Part shown: piece by piece, positions 19,146 to 28,414 of the stretch
How positions within the stretch are numbered: position 1 is the stretch's first letter
How the letters are laid out: every line of letters begins with the position of its first letter
DNA from: Deltaproteobacteria bacterium
Lineage (GTDB): Bacteria > Desulfobacterota > Syntrophia > Syntrophales > Smithellaceae
Reading direction: 5' to 3'
DNA: 42,018 nt
NCBI GenBank assembly: GCA_022710585.1
Contig: JAKLGV010000025.1
Span: forward strand, 1 to 42,018
Made by a program: the position numbers and the translations under genes
The notes under the pieces: model-generated
Told to the model about the DNA's origin: nothing
Database searches by the model: none
Seen by the model: the letters and a program-made list of their open reading frames with translations, nothing else

Positions 19146-19537
19146 GCCATCTCCCTGCTCAATCTTTTCACCTCCGTCTTTTTCTCGTCCACTTTCATCC
19201 GTGGGGCGTCCCACAGATTTTCCAGGTCGTAAAAGGCCCTGATCGGTTCATAAAAGACGGAAATCACCACGTCGCCGTAGTCAAGCAAAACCCACTGACC
19301 GTTGGCTTCGCCTTCCACGCCCATTGGCCGGACATCCGCTTTTTTAAGGAACTGCTGAATCTCTTGAGCGATCGCCTGCACCTGCCTTTCCGATGTTCCG
19401 CTGCAGATAATCATATAATCCGTGAAAGCGGAGACCTGTTTCAAATTCAGAACAACAATCTCCTGGGCTTTCTTTTGCAGTGTCGCGTTAATGCATAAAA
19501 TAAGACGCTCTCTGGTTTTATCTTTTTTGGTCGCCAA
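19142..19537 (-). CDS. rsfS: Ribosomal silencing factor RsfS
   Basis: A 131-residue protein of the RsfS/Iojap family that binds ribosomal protein L14 and blocks subunit joining in starvation. The hallmarks are VLNLKQVSAFTDYMIICSGTSERQVQAIA and EGEANGQWVLLDYGDVVISVF, ending in YDLENLWDAPRM. An AAGGAGG five bases before a TTG at 19537 decides the start; the upstream ATG at 19597 has none. First gene of the rsfS-comF-rfaE2 operon. Confidence 0.93.
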   Translation of the reverse strand: MATKKDKTRERLILCINATLQKKAQEIVVLNLKQVSAFTDYMIICSGTSERQVQAIAQEIQQFLKKADVRPMGVEGEANGQWVLLDYGDVVISVFYEPIRAFYDLENLWDAPRMKVDEKKTEVKRLSREMA

Positions 19538-19606
19538 ATAGACCTCCTTAAAGACTGAATTTTTGCAATATATGCCACAAATGGGAAGAATTGACAACAG
19601 AATGTC

Positions 19607-19637
19607 AAAAGCCCGTGCTGGAAGGCAACGGGCTTTT
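19607..19637 (-). terminator. Intrinsic terminator between metK and rsfS
   Basis: GCCCGT (19611-19616) pairs with ACGGGC (19628-19633), flanked by four As and four Ts. It follows the metK stop on the minus strand and separates metK from the rsfS operon. Confidence 0.75.
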
Positions 19638-19710
19638 GGATGACATATGCAGGTCTGAAAATGAGGGATGAGGACAACTCGATCTAATCTCTATTTCAGA
19701 TGCGTTCATT

Positions 19711-20904
<1,194 letters not shown>

Positions 20905-20963
20905 TTGTTTATTCCCTCTCTTGTTTTAAATTTATATTACATTTTTCTTCAACGACTCAAAAC

Positions 20964-20991
20964 AAAAAGCCCGCGCCAAAAGGCAACGGGC
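20964..20991 (-). terminator. Intrinsic terminator inside the metK leader (putative attenuator)
   Basis: On the minus strand GCCCG-TT-GCC, a TTTT loop, then GGC-G-CGGGC and five Ts. It lies between the terminator of the upstream rhodanese gene (21150-21183) and metK, so no gene remains for it to end except metK's own leader. Confidence 0.7.
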
Positions 20992-21108
20992 TCATTATTC
21001 AAAATTACACCAGCCTTTAGCACATTTTTAGAGCGGAGCAATTAACTTTTTTAAATCGCCGCTTTTGTGTTTCGCTATGTGTAAAACAAATATGAAATCT
21101 TTTGTCAA
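20992..21108 (-). promoter_or_regulatory. Candidate metK promoter and structured leader
   Basis: A TTGACA at 21108-21103 (minus strand) with a weak -10 17 bases on would start a transcript near 21073. The leader then contains a hairpin at 21063-21032 (AGCGG/CCGCT plus CGATT/AATTG) followed by the terminator at 20991-20964. The layout is that of a transcriptional attenuator or riboswitch. I do not find the conserved S-box (SAM-I) core and cannot name a known class. Confidence 0.4.
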
Positions 21109-21149
21109 GAAAATATTTTTAATCCTATATTTTAAGACCGGCTGATATG

Positions 21150-21183
21150 AAGAAGCCCGGCGAATTTCTTCCGCCGGGCTTCC
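21150..21183 (-). terminator. Terminator of the NrfD-FeS-cytochrome-rhodanese operon
   Basis: A strong hairpin, GAAGCCCGGCG with GCCGGGCTTC around an eight-to-ten-base loop, 27 bases after the rhodanese stop. Confidence 0.7.
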
Positions 21184-21209
21184 TAGTTAACAATAAGGTA
21201 GATTGATTC

Positions 21210-22136
21210 CTACGGTTCTGTGGGAGCGGCCGCGTCTTTCATCCATTCCTCCATTGATCCGTCATAAATCTTGACGTTTTTAAAACCCATCACATCAGTT
21301 AAAATAAACCACCAGGCGCTGGCTACTTTGCCGGTATCACAATAAACAATGATTTCCTTATTGAGGTCACTGCCGACAACGCCGGATGCCAAATTTTTCA
21401 AAGCGGTGATATCTTTATAGGTCCAGCAGCAGGGTTCCATATGCTCGCCGGGAGGGTATTTGTCGAACACCTGAATGGTGGGCAGATTGACGGCATTCTT
21501 GACTCTGCCGTTTTTAGCTACAAAAGGAAGTTTGTTTTCACCCTTGAAGAAAGCGGGTTCGCGTGCGTCAACAATCGTCGCCTTGCCGATCTGACCCTTC
21601 ACGTAATCCTTGTTTGTCAACAGAGCCTTGTTGATGGTTCCTTTGTATGGTTTGGACTTAGGTTTAACCACTTCCTGCGAGACCGGTTTTTGTTCGCGTG
21701 TCGCCCATTTTTCGAATCCACCGCTCAATACGGATACTTTCTTAACACTCGCGTATTTCAATGCCCAGGCCACACGGGTAACATCCACACGATCAGGCGG
21801 CGTGCTGGTCGTGCCGTAAACAACCACTGTCGAATCCGGTCCGATTCCATTTGCGGAAAGCAGATCGATTAAATCATCATCCGCAGGCATTTCATTCTTC
21901 AAACCGCCGGCACCGGGTGCCCAATTGTTATAGAAAATTCCAAGAGCGCCTGGAATGTGTCCGGTTTTGTAATCTTCGACCTTTCGGATATCAATAACGA
22001 TAACACCCGGATCTTTTAAAATTTTCGCCAGATCATCCGTTGAGAGAATAGGACTGAAGCCTTCAGCCCATACCACGGCCGGCAGTAAAATCAACAGGGA
22101 TACCAACAATGCTTTCAACCATTTCATTTTTTTCAT
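21210..22136 (-). CDS. Exported two-domain rhodanese (thiosulfate/3-mercaptopyruvate sulfurtransferase type)
   Basis: A 308-residue protein with a signal peptide (LLVSLLILLPAVVWA) and two rhodanese domains (about 28-150 and 165-305), so it acts in the periplasm. The C-terminal domain has the active-site loop VYCDTGKVAS with the persulfide-carrying Cys. The N-terminal domain has lost its Cys (VVYGTTSTPP), as is normal in tandem rhodaneses. An additional EPCCWTYKD segment is unusual. AAAGGAGGG precedes the ATG. It is the last gene of the NrfD operon, 17 bases after the cytochrome, which suggests sulfane sulfur is the substrate or product of that complex. Confidence 0.88.
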   Translation of the reverse strand: MKKMKWLKALLVSLLILLPAVVWAEGFSPILSTDDLAKILKDPGVIVIDIRKVEDYKTGHIPGALGIFYNNWAPGAGGLKNEMPADDDLIDLLSANGIGPDSTVVVYGTTSTPPDRVDVTRVAWALKYASVKKVSVLSGGFEKWATREQKPVSQEVVKPKSKPYKGTINKALLTNKDYVKGQIGKATIVDAREPAFFKGENKLPFVAKNGRVKNAVNLPTIQVFDKYPPGEHMEPCCWTYKDITALKNLASGVVGSDLNKEIIVYCDTGKVASAWWFILTDVMGFKNVKIYDGSMEEWMKDAAAPTEP

Positions 22137-22153
22137 AAAACCCTCCTTTATTA

Positions 22154-23149
22154 TTATTTGTTGATTGGTTTAATGTCAAAAATTAATGCATCATTCGCCT
22201 TTGAACCGTCTTTAATCAGATCTTCCTGTTTTAAGAACCCTTCCTTATTCACGTGGCAGGAATCACAGGAGCGTGTCCGGTTTGTCCGCTTCTTGATATT
22301 ATGCACCGCCGAATCCCAGTAGTTAGGCAGAGCATCGAAATTCTCCATTTTTATTCCCCTGGGTTCAAACGTATTTCTTATAGTAGGTATGACCCTGAGT
22401 GTTGTCAAGGTCTTCTTATTCCGCGGATTTTTGCCCAGAATAAATCCGGGTTCAGCCTTCGAACCGTTAACGGCGTGACAATTGAAGCACTGTCGATATT
22501 GGCCGGAAGAATGGCAACCCTGGCAACTGACTTTGTCCTTATGGATGGTGTGAGCAATCTGATTGCCTTTATCCTGATGGCAGGACTGGCATTTCGGACG
22601 GTCTTTGACGTCATTTTTCGACTTATAAATTTTACCGTCGCCATGCATTTCCTGCTTCTTATGGCAATCGTTGCACATCATGCCTTTCTGGTAATGGACG
22701 TCAGGTGTGCCGCCGTATTCTCCGGTAAATTCCGGATAAACTCGGCCGCCGTGACAGGCCGCGCAGGTTTTGCCCTCATTTTTCTTGATAAATTTATGGC
22801 CCTGCAGCAGACCGGTGGTAATGCCGCCAACCGGAGGTGATTTAACGTGGCAGCTTCCGCAGGAGGCATGGCAGGAACGGCATGATTGTTCAAAAACTTT
22901 CTTATCAAAAGTTTTCAGTTCTGCTGCTGAAAATCTGTGTTTGACGCCTTCGTGCTGACCGAAACTGGTGTAATGCAGTGACTTGGCATAATTTTGCCCT
23001 GCCTTGATATGGCATATACCGCAGTTATTAATATTATCAGATGGTCTGGCGATGCGGCCCTTATGAGCATCCTCTTTCTTTTTACCTTGTTTGTTGCCTT
23101 TATGACAGGCAATGCATCCCATTGAAAGATGGAACTCCTTGCCGATCAT
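22154..23149 (-). CDS. Multiheme cytochrome c, C-terminal part (10 CxxCH)
   Basis: A 331-residue stretch with ten CxxCH haem-attachment motifs (CIACH, CGICH, CRSCH, CGSCH, CAACH, CNDCH, CQSCH, CQGCH, CFNCH, CDSCH). Taken alone it begins MIGKEFHLSMGCIACH and has no signal peptide, which a c-type cytochrome cannot do without. It is in the same frame as the cytochrome gene at 23213-23965 and is separated from it only by one TGA (23215-23213) and a short linker, GAPPPVRAEEYYKGYLVDKG. I believe both are one 17-haem protein, read through or recently broken; see findings. Confidence 0.8.
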   Translation of the reverse strand: MIGKEFHLSMGCIACHKGNKQGKKKEDAHKGRIARPSDNINNCGICHIKAGQNYAKSLHYTSFGQHEGVKHRFSAAELKTFDKKVFEQSCRSCHASCGSCHVKSPPVGGITTGLLQGHKFIKKNEGKTCAACHGGRVYPEFTGEYGGTPDVHYQKGMMCNDCHKKQEMHGDGKIYKSKNDVKDRPKCQSCHQDKGNQIAHTIHKDKVSCQGCHSSGQYRQCFNCHAVNGSKAEPGFILGKNPRNKKTLTTLRVIPTIRNTFEPRGIKMENFDALPNYWDSAVHNIKKRTNRTRSCDSCHVNKEGFLKQEDLIKDGSKANDALIFDIKPINK

Positions 23150-23212
23150 TCCCTTGTCGACCAGATAACCCTTGTAATATTCTTCCGCCCGGACCGGGGG
23201 AGGGGCACCCGC

Positions 23213-23965
23213 TCACCCCTCGGCCTCGCCGCCGATTTCCGGCGGCTTGACCAGCGACTTCATTTTGTTGTCGTTGGTATGGCAGCCGACGCAAGTGCCT
23301 CTATCGGCCTTGTCTGTTAATAGGGCATACTGCTTAATGTCTTTCCAGTTCTGATGGCATTTGGTGCAATTGTTCCAGGAAAATTCTTTTTTGCCGTTGT
23401 GGCAGTTGAAACAATACTGCTGAGACTGGTGCGTTTCCAGGGCAACACGAGTAGATCCTTTTCTTATCTGGAAAAGTTTCGAATGGCAATCGCGGCAATT
23501 CAGCGAGGCGTGTTTTTCATGTCTGAAAGTGACCTGGCGCTGATCTTTTCCCAGGGCGACAATCGTATTGTAAACGGGTGCTTTGTAAGGTTTGGGCTTG
23601 CCTTTGACATGCCCCACGTCCTTCTCGCTGATTCGTGGATGACATCTGGCGCACTGGTTTTTTGCGGCAAAAGCGTCTTTGCCGTTGTGACAAGCGCCAC
23701 AGTATTTGCCCTTGTAGAGAGAATCCATAACGAAATCTTTTTTCTCCTGGGCAAGCAGGGCCTGCATTTCAAAAAGACCGCTGTGGCATTTTTCACAGCT
23801 GATCTTTTTCGCATCCACATGATGCTGATGCTTGAAGAGAACGGATTTTACCGGCTGGGTATAGAGAATGCCGCCGCCGTCGGAAAAACTGCTTTTCCCT
23901 GATGCGCTGACATTGGCGATGCAGAAAAGAGCGAGAAAAATGATGAGTAAAAGATTCTTTTTCAT
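23213..23965 (-). CDS. Multiheme cytochrome c, exported N-terminal part (7 CxxCH)
   Basis: A 250-residue exported cytochrome with signal peptide MKKNLLLIIFLALFCIANVSA and seven CxxCH motifs (CEKCH, CGACH, CARCH, CRDCH, CFNCH, CTKCH, CVGCH). Its repeated FKHQHHVDAKKISCEKCH and FRHEKHASLNCRDCH blocks provide distal His ligands and resemble cytochrome c3/c7-type modules. It should be periplasmic and take electrons from the Fe-S/NrfD subunits encoded just upstream. It ends at a TGA after IGGEAEG, directly in frame with ten further haem motifs. Confidence 0.85.
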   Translation of the reverse strand: MKKNLLLIIFLALFCIANVSASGKSSFSDGGGILYTQPVKSVLFKHQHHVDAKKISCEKCHSGLFEMQALLAQEKKDFVMDSLYKGKYCGACHNGKDAFAAKNQCARCHPRISEKDVGHVKGKPKPYKAPVYNTIVALGKDQRQVTFRHEKHASLNCRDCHSKLFQIRKGSTRVALETHQSQQYCFNCHNGKKEFSWNNCTKCHQNWKDIKQYALLTDKADRGTCVGCHTNDNKMKSLVKPPEIGGEAEG

Positions 23966-23975
23966 GCTGAAAAAA

Positions 23976-24710
23976 TCAACCCTTCATATAGAAAATATTC
24001 GGTTTTGCTCCAACTTGTTCCCGAAGGACCCACACCGGTTTTTGCAACTGATGAACCAGTTGAAACACTCTGCTGGCCGGATCCGATAAATCTCCGAAAA
24101 TACGGACATCCGAGGGACATGCTTCAACGCAGGCCGGGGTAGTGATGCCTTTGGAAAGTCTGGCATCAAAACAAAAATCGCATTTATCAATAGCGCCTTT
24201 TTCTTCGTTGTAATAACGAGCATCATACGGGCAGGCCATAATACAGGATTTGCACCCGATGCATTTCTTATTGTTCATCTGCACGATGCCGTTGGTTTTA
24301 TCCTTGTACGTTGCCGTTGTCGGGCAGGTGCGCACGCACGGCGGGTTATTACACTGATTGCAGAGGATGGGAATAAATTCCCATTTCTGATCAAGCGCTG
24401 CCAGAAGTTCCCGCTTTAAAATTTTTGTCCGCCAACCGTAGTCGGGCACCTTATTCGTGGAGACACAGGCTTTCATACATTTTTCGCAATCGATGCAGCG
24501 ATCCTGTCTTAAGACCATTGCGTAATGTGGTTTGTAGGGATATTTATCACGGAAGATATCCAGCGAATAAGCCTGATCGATATTGGAGATCAAAGACAGC
24601 ACCGAACCGCCGGCCAGCACGCCGGTAATTTTTAGACCGATTTTAAGAAATTCCCGCCGCTCAGAATCAAGTGGATGGTCCGGAAAATTTTTATGTTTCG
24701 TATTATCCAT
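23976..24710 (-). CDS. TAT-exported 4Fe-4S electron-transfer subunit (HybA/DmsB/NrfC-like)
   Basis: A 244-residue periplasmic Fe-S protein. The twin-arginine signal SERREFLKIGLKI is followed by a hydrophobic stretch. Four ferredoxin-type clusters are visible: CIDCEKCMKAC, CNQCNNPPCVRTC, CIGCKSCIMAC, and CDFC paired with CVEAC. This subunit links the membrane quinol site of NrfD to the cytochrome. There is no molybdopterin catalytic subunit next to it, as in Nrf-type rather than Dms/Psr-type complexes. Its ATG overlaps the NrfD stop by one base (TGATG). Confidence 0.92.
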   Translation of the reverse strand: MDNTKHKNFPDHPLDSERREFLKIGLKITGVLAGGSVLSLISNIDQAYSLDIFRDKYPYKPHYAMVLRQDRCIDCEKCMKACVSTNKVPDYGWRTKILKRELLAALDQKWEFIPILCNQCNNPPCVRTCPTTATYKDKTNGIVQMNNKKCIGCKSCIMACPYDARYYNEEKGAIDKCDFCFDARLSKGITTPACVEACPSDVRIFGDLSDPASRVFQLVHQLQKPVWVLREQVGAKPNIFYMKG

Positions 24711-25975
24711 CACGTCAATTCCTCAGCTTCGGCGACTTCCGTTATTTTTTCTTTCATGATCTCTGTATGCGGTGAATCTTCAAAACCGGAAAAAACTTTT
24801 TCGCCCAGTAGAAAGGCCAGAACGCAAAAGCTTATTCCACCGAGCACTACCAGAATTTCGTGAACGCTGGGGGAGTATGTGTTCAGTTTGGAATATTCAA
24901 CCACGCCGAGTTCAAAATATTGCGGAACAAGCTGTCCGACGACAACCATATCCATACGGGTGAAGAAAAGGCTTAAAATCATCAAGGCGGCGGCGATGAA
25001 CATGACGGTCAGATTTTTACCTCTTGAGGCCAGAATCAAAACAAAAGGAATGACCATTCCGACAAGGATTTCAATCGTCCAGAAGTTGAATGAGTAAGGT
25101 CCGTCGGTTAGAACGTTCAAGGCTGAAACAGCACCCGGGCTGCCGACAGATGTTGTCAAAAACTTCCAGATGGTAAAAATCATCATAATGGCCAGCAGCA
25201 GAAGGGTGAGTTTTGAAACAGACTGAAGGGCGTTTGCTGTAGAATCATCGAAAACCTTTTTGTTGACCGCCTTGTGAGACAGACAGAAGAAAAACATAAT
25301 GAAAGCGCATCCCGTGATTAAAGCCGATAAAATAAAATACACCGGAAAATAAGGACCATACCAGAAGGGACGGCCGTTCATCATGGCAAAAACGCCACCC
25401 AGATTGCTGTTGGCGGCCACTTCCGTAATCACGCCGAGGAAACCGGCGATAACGGCTTTATGGTGGTGTGCTTCATTGAAAAGAAAGATGAATTCAATTG
25501 TCAGAAAAACGACGGCAAATCCATACAGGGTTCCCATCCACCAGATATTGGAGGAAAAGTTGGGAGAAATGACATTGTATAAGGCCATGCGGAAGGGATT
25601 TTCAATTTCCAGTCCGATCACCAGAAAGCCGGACAGTATCGTGATAATCGATAAATAAACACAGCGTTTGGCCAGCGGCATAAAATCCTTCACACCGAAG
25701 ACGTGCCCCAGAGAAGACACAAGACACAACCCCGTGGAAGCAACAACGAAGAAAATATACGTGGAAATCAATATGGCTACGGGCACTTCACGGGACGTCG
25801 CGTAAGCGTGACGGCTGCCGGCGATAAACAAGGCATGAATGCCGCTGCCGATGCCAACAAGCAGCAAAATACTGAGAAGGGCGACAAATGAAAGATAGAT
25901 TGGTCCACCGGAAAAAACGCGTTGAAATGCCGGTTTAATATTGGAGACGAACGACTCTTGAACGATGTCTGACAT
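24710..25975 (-). CDS. nrfD: NrfD/PsrC-family quinone-interacting membrane subunit
   Basis: A 421-residue integral membrane protein with about ten transmembrane helices, the larger HybB/PsrC/ActC form of the family. It binds menaquinone and exchanges electrons with the periplasmic Fe-S subunit encoded next. Charged residues lie in helix loops (FNEAHHHKAVIAG). GAGGATACGGC precedes the ATG. It is the first gene of the operon NrfD - FeS - multiheme cytochrome - rhodanese, driven by a good promoter at 26058-26030 and divergent from resB. The symbol is for family membership, not for nitrite reduction. Confidence 0.88.
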   Translation of the reverse strand: MSDIVQESFVSNIKPAFQRVFSGGPIYLSFVALLSILLLVGIGSGIHALFIAGSRHAYATSREVPVAILISTYIFFVVASTGLCLVSSLGHVFGVKDFMPLAKRCVYLSIITILSGFLVIGLEIENPFRMALYNVISPNFSSNIWWMGTLYGFAVVFLTIEFIFLFNEAHHHKAVIAGFLGVITEVAANSNLGGVFAMMNGRPFWYGPYFPVYFILSALITGCAFIMFFFCLSHKAVNKKVFDDSTANALQSVSKLTLLLLAIMMIFTIWKFLTTSVGSPGAVSALNVLTDGPYSFNFWTIEILVGMVIPFVLILASRGKNLTVMFIAAALMILSLFFTRMDMVVVGQLVPQYFELGVVEYSKLNTYSPSVHEILVVLGGISFCVLAFLLGEKVFSGFEDSPHTEIMKEKITEVAEAEELT

Positions 25976-26029
25976 GCCGTATCCTCAATTAATGAAAAGC
26001 TTCGAAAAACCGGTTGATTTAGCGGTTTT

Positions 26030-26058
26030 AAAATAGAGGAAGACATCATTTTTGTCAA
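26030..26058 (-). promoter_or_regulatory. Promoter of the NrfD operon
   Basis: On the minus strand TTGACA (26058-26053) and TATTTT (26035-26030) with a 17-base spacer, about 55 bases before the nrfD ATG. Confidence 0.6.
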
Positions 26059-26095
26059 GGAGTTTATATAAGAAAATTAAGCTCTAACGTAATCT

Positions 26096-26124
26096 TTGAC
26101 ATGAAAAAAATAAGATGTTAAGTT
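26096..26124 (+). promoter_or_regulatory. Promoter of resB-ccsA
   Basis: TTGACA at 26096-26101 and a weaker TAAGTT at 26119-26124, 17 bases apart. It diverges from the NrfD promoter, with about 38 bases between the two -35 boxes, so one regulator could control both. Confidence 0.5.
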
Positions 26125-26159
26125 CGCGTTAAATTTTCATTTTTAAGGGGCAGAATCTG

Positions 26160-27497
26160 TTGAAGAAGGCAAATATTCTCTGGTCTTTTTTCTCTTCCGT
26201 AAAACTTACCCTTGTGCTGCTTTGTTTGATGGTTTTTCTTTTTATCGTGTCCACCGTTATTCCTCAGCAGAACATTGCTCCTGAATTTACATGGCTGGCC
26301 GACATCTATCACTCCAAAATATTTTATCTGCTGACGGCGGTTTTTTCTTTAAATCTGATCGTCTGTTCCATCAATCGCTGGCCCGTTACCATGAAGCAAT
26401 ACAAGTCTTCCTGTTTTCCGCCGCCATCAGGGCTTTTTGAAAACCTTCCGAAAAACCGGATCATCGTCACGGATAAAAAAATGACTGACATCGAGCGGGT
26501 GGTGGAATCTTTGTTGTCATCAAAAATCAGCACATGGAAAAAGACAGCAACGGAAACAGAAACGCTTTTTTATCGAGAGAGAGGAAAGTTTTCTTTATGG
26601 GGAGTTTATGTTGTGCATCTGGGTGTGCTGGTGATCATTGCGGGAGCCCTTATGGGTTCCCTTTTTGGTTTTGAAGCTGACCTCAATCTGGCCGAAGGGG
26701 AAGCGTCCAACACGGTTCAACTGGCCAAGGGCAGGGGAACACGTCAACTCGATTTTTCCATACAATGTAATCAATTCATCATGGAATTTTACGATACCGG
26801 AGCACCGAAAACTTACCGCTCCGATTTAAGTTTTATCAAAGGCGGTCAGGTTATTCATCAGGGATCTTTGTTGGTGAATCATCCCATAACGTTTGAAGGA
26901 ATCCGTTTTTATCAGGCGAGTTATGGTCTGGCTGAGGCGGGCAAGGCGGTACTGGCCTTCAATCATGCCGGTACTGAAAGTCCTGAGATACAGGTTAAAG
27001 CAGGAGAAACATTCGATCTGCCTGTTCACAATGCGAAGGCAACTGTTTTACGTGTGGAAGAAAATATGATGCAAATGGGTCCGGCTGTTAAGCTGAATAT
27101 TGAAACAGATAAAGGAAACATGCAGCTTTGGCTTTTTCAACACATCAAAGAAATCGCGGAAGTTAATCCCGGTTTGTTTTCTGAGGTGCCCATGTTCAAC
27201 CCCGGCCTTTTCAAACCGCTGGTTTTCTCGCTTAAACGCACAGAAAAACAATATTACACCGGCCTGCGCGTCGTAAAAGATCCGGGAGTTCCTTTGGTCC
27301 TGATCGGCGGGCTTATGCTTCTGATCGGTATGATTATGATATTCTTTTTTGCCCATCAGCGTGTCTGGATTTTAGTTCATCAGGAAACGGAAGGGATAAA
27401 AATACGTCTGGCCGGACGCAGCAATCGTTATCAGGAAGCCCTGCAGCGACAAATCGATCATTTTTGTGTGCAAATCCAAAAGGAGTTGACTGCATGA
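26160..27497 (+). CDS. resB: ResB-like cytochrome c biogenesis protein
   Basis: A 445-residue membrane protein of the system II cytochrome c maturation pathway. N-terminal helices (LTLVLLCLMVFLFIVSTVIPQ, and IFYLLTAVFSLNLIVCSINRW), a large periplasmic domain, and a last helix before a cytoplasmic tail follow the ResB/Ccs1 layout. With CcsA it carries haem across the membrane and attaches it to CxxCH. The start is a TTG at 26160 with AAGGGG upstream. Its stop overlaps the ccsA start. Divergent orientation from the multiheme operon makes that cytochrome its likely client. Confidence 0.9.
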   Translation: MKKANILWSFFSSVKLTLVLLCLMVFLFIVSTVIPQQNIAPEFTWLADIYHSKIFYLLTAVFSLNLIVCSINRWPVTMKQYKSSCFPPPSGLFENLPKNRIIVTDKKMTDIERVVESLLSSKISTWKKTATETETLFYRERGKFSLWGVYVVHLGVLVIIAGALMGSLFGFEADLNLAEGEASNTVQLAKGRGTRQLDFSIQCNQFIMEFYDTGAPKTYRSDLSFIKGGQVIHQGSLLVNHPITFEGIRFYQASYGLAEAGKAVLAFNHAGTESPEIQVKAGETFDLPVHNAKATVLRVEENMMQMGPAVKLNIETDKGNMQLWLFQHIKEIAEVNPGLFSEVPMFNPGLFKPLVFSLKRTEKQYYTGLRVVKDPGVPLVLIGGLMLLIGMIMIFFFAHQRVWILVHQETEGIKIRLAGRSNRYQEALQRQIDHFCVQIQKELTA

Positions 27498-28336
27498 GCC
27501 ATACGATGCTTTTAAGCTACGTTACTTTTATTTATTTTGCGGCTTTCGTCCTCTACCTTTTCAGAATGATTCTGCAGAAAGAGTTCTGGGGAATTGCGGC
27601 TTCCTTTGTGGCTTGGGCGGGAATTGCAGCACAAACACTGGCCATGATTTTAAGATGGAAGGCTTCTTACAATCTCGGGTTCGGACATGTTCCAATCACC
27701 AATCTCTATGAGTCCCTGATATTTTTTGCCTGGTCGATCATGCTTCTTTATCTGATCATTGAATGGCGCATCAAGAATCGGATGCTGGGCGCGTTTGTCG
27801 TGCCGGTGGCATTTTTAATTATGGCTTACGCTTCCATTGCGCCCGGTGTCAACAACAGCATTGAACCGCTGATTCCTGCGCTGCAAAGCAACTGGTTGAC
27901 TTCGCATGTTCTGACCTGTTTTATGGGGTATGCCGCTTTCACGGTCGCTTTCGGCTGCGGCATTCTTTATCTCTGGAAATACAAAAAAGAAGCAGTCGGA
28001 TCCGACACATCAGGTTGGATGGCGCATATGCCCTCACTGGATGTCCTGGATGCGCTGATTTACCAGAGCACTACACTGGGCTTTGTGTTTCTTGCGCTGG
28101 GCATTGTGACCGGTTCCGTCTGGGCGCACTATGCCTGGGGCAACTATTGGAGTTGGGATCCCAAAGAAACCTGGTCTCTGATTACCTGGCTGATCTATGC
28201 GATCATGCTGCACGCCCGCTTTGTCCGCGGTTGGCGCGGACAAAGAATGGCGATGCTGGCGATCATCGGGTTCGTCTCTGTTTTATTTACTTATCTGGGT
28301 GTCAATTTTCTCGTGAGTCTGCACAACTACATCTAA
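27494..28336 (+). CDS. ccsA: CcsA/ResC-like cytochrome c synthase subunit
   Basis: A 280-residue membrane protein with about eight helices. The tryptophan-rich haem-handling WWD motif is explicit as WGNYWSWDPKETWSLITW near residues 214-231. Conserved His residues flank it (FGHVPITNLYES, SHVLTCFMGYAAF, MLHARFV). The ATG at 27494 overlaps the resB stop (ATGA) and has AAAGGAG upstream. It works with ResB as the haem exporter and cytochrome c synthetase. Confidence 0.93.
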   Translation: MSHTMLLSYVTFIYFAAFVLYLFRMILQKEFWGIAASFVAWAGIAAQTLAMILRWKASYNLGFGHVPITNLYESLIFFAWSIMLLYLIIEWRIKNRMLGAFVVPVAFLIMAYASIAPGVNNSIEPLIPALQSNWLTSHVLTCFMGYAAFTVAFGCGILYLWKYKKEAVGSDTSGWMAHMPSLDVLDALIYQSTTLGFVFLALGIVTGSVWAHYAWGNYWSWDPKETWSLITWLIYAIMLHARFVRGWRGQRMAMLAIIGFVSVLFTYLGVNFLVSLHNYI

Positions 28337-28414
28337 AAATCTGTCTGGCAATTTCTCCGTGCCTTGAGTGACGATTTTCGCGATGCTTCTGCTGCCGGTC
28401 CAAAATCCAAACAG

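Noticed and set aside
20964..20991. A possible S-box (SAM-I) riboswitch before metK
   Set aside because: The conserved core elements of SAM-I were looked for and not found; only hairpin plus terminator architecture is supported.
23160..23215. SECIS element after the TGA in the multiheme cytochrome
   Set aside because: The region is GC-rich with several short pairings but no 7-8 bp stem with a short G/U loop such as the three redox genes have; Sec in a linker would also be odd. I kept the TGA itself as a finding.
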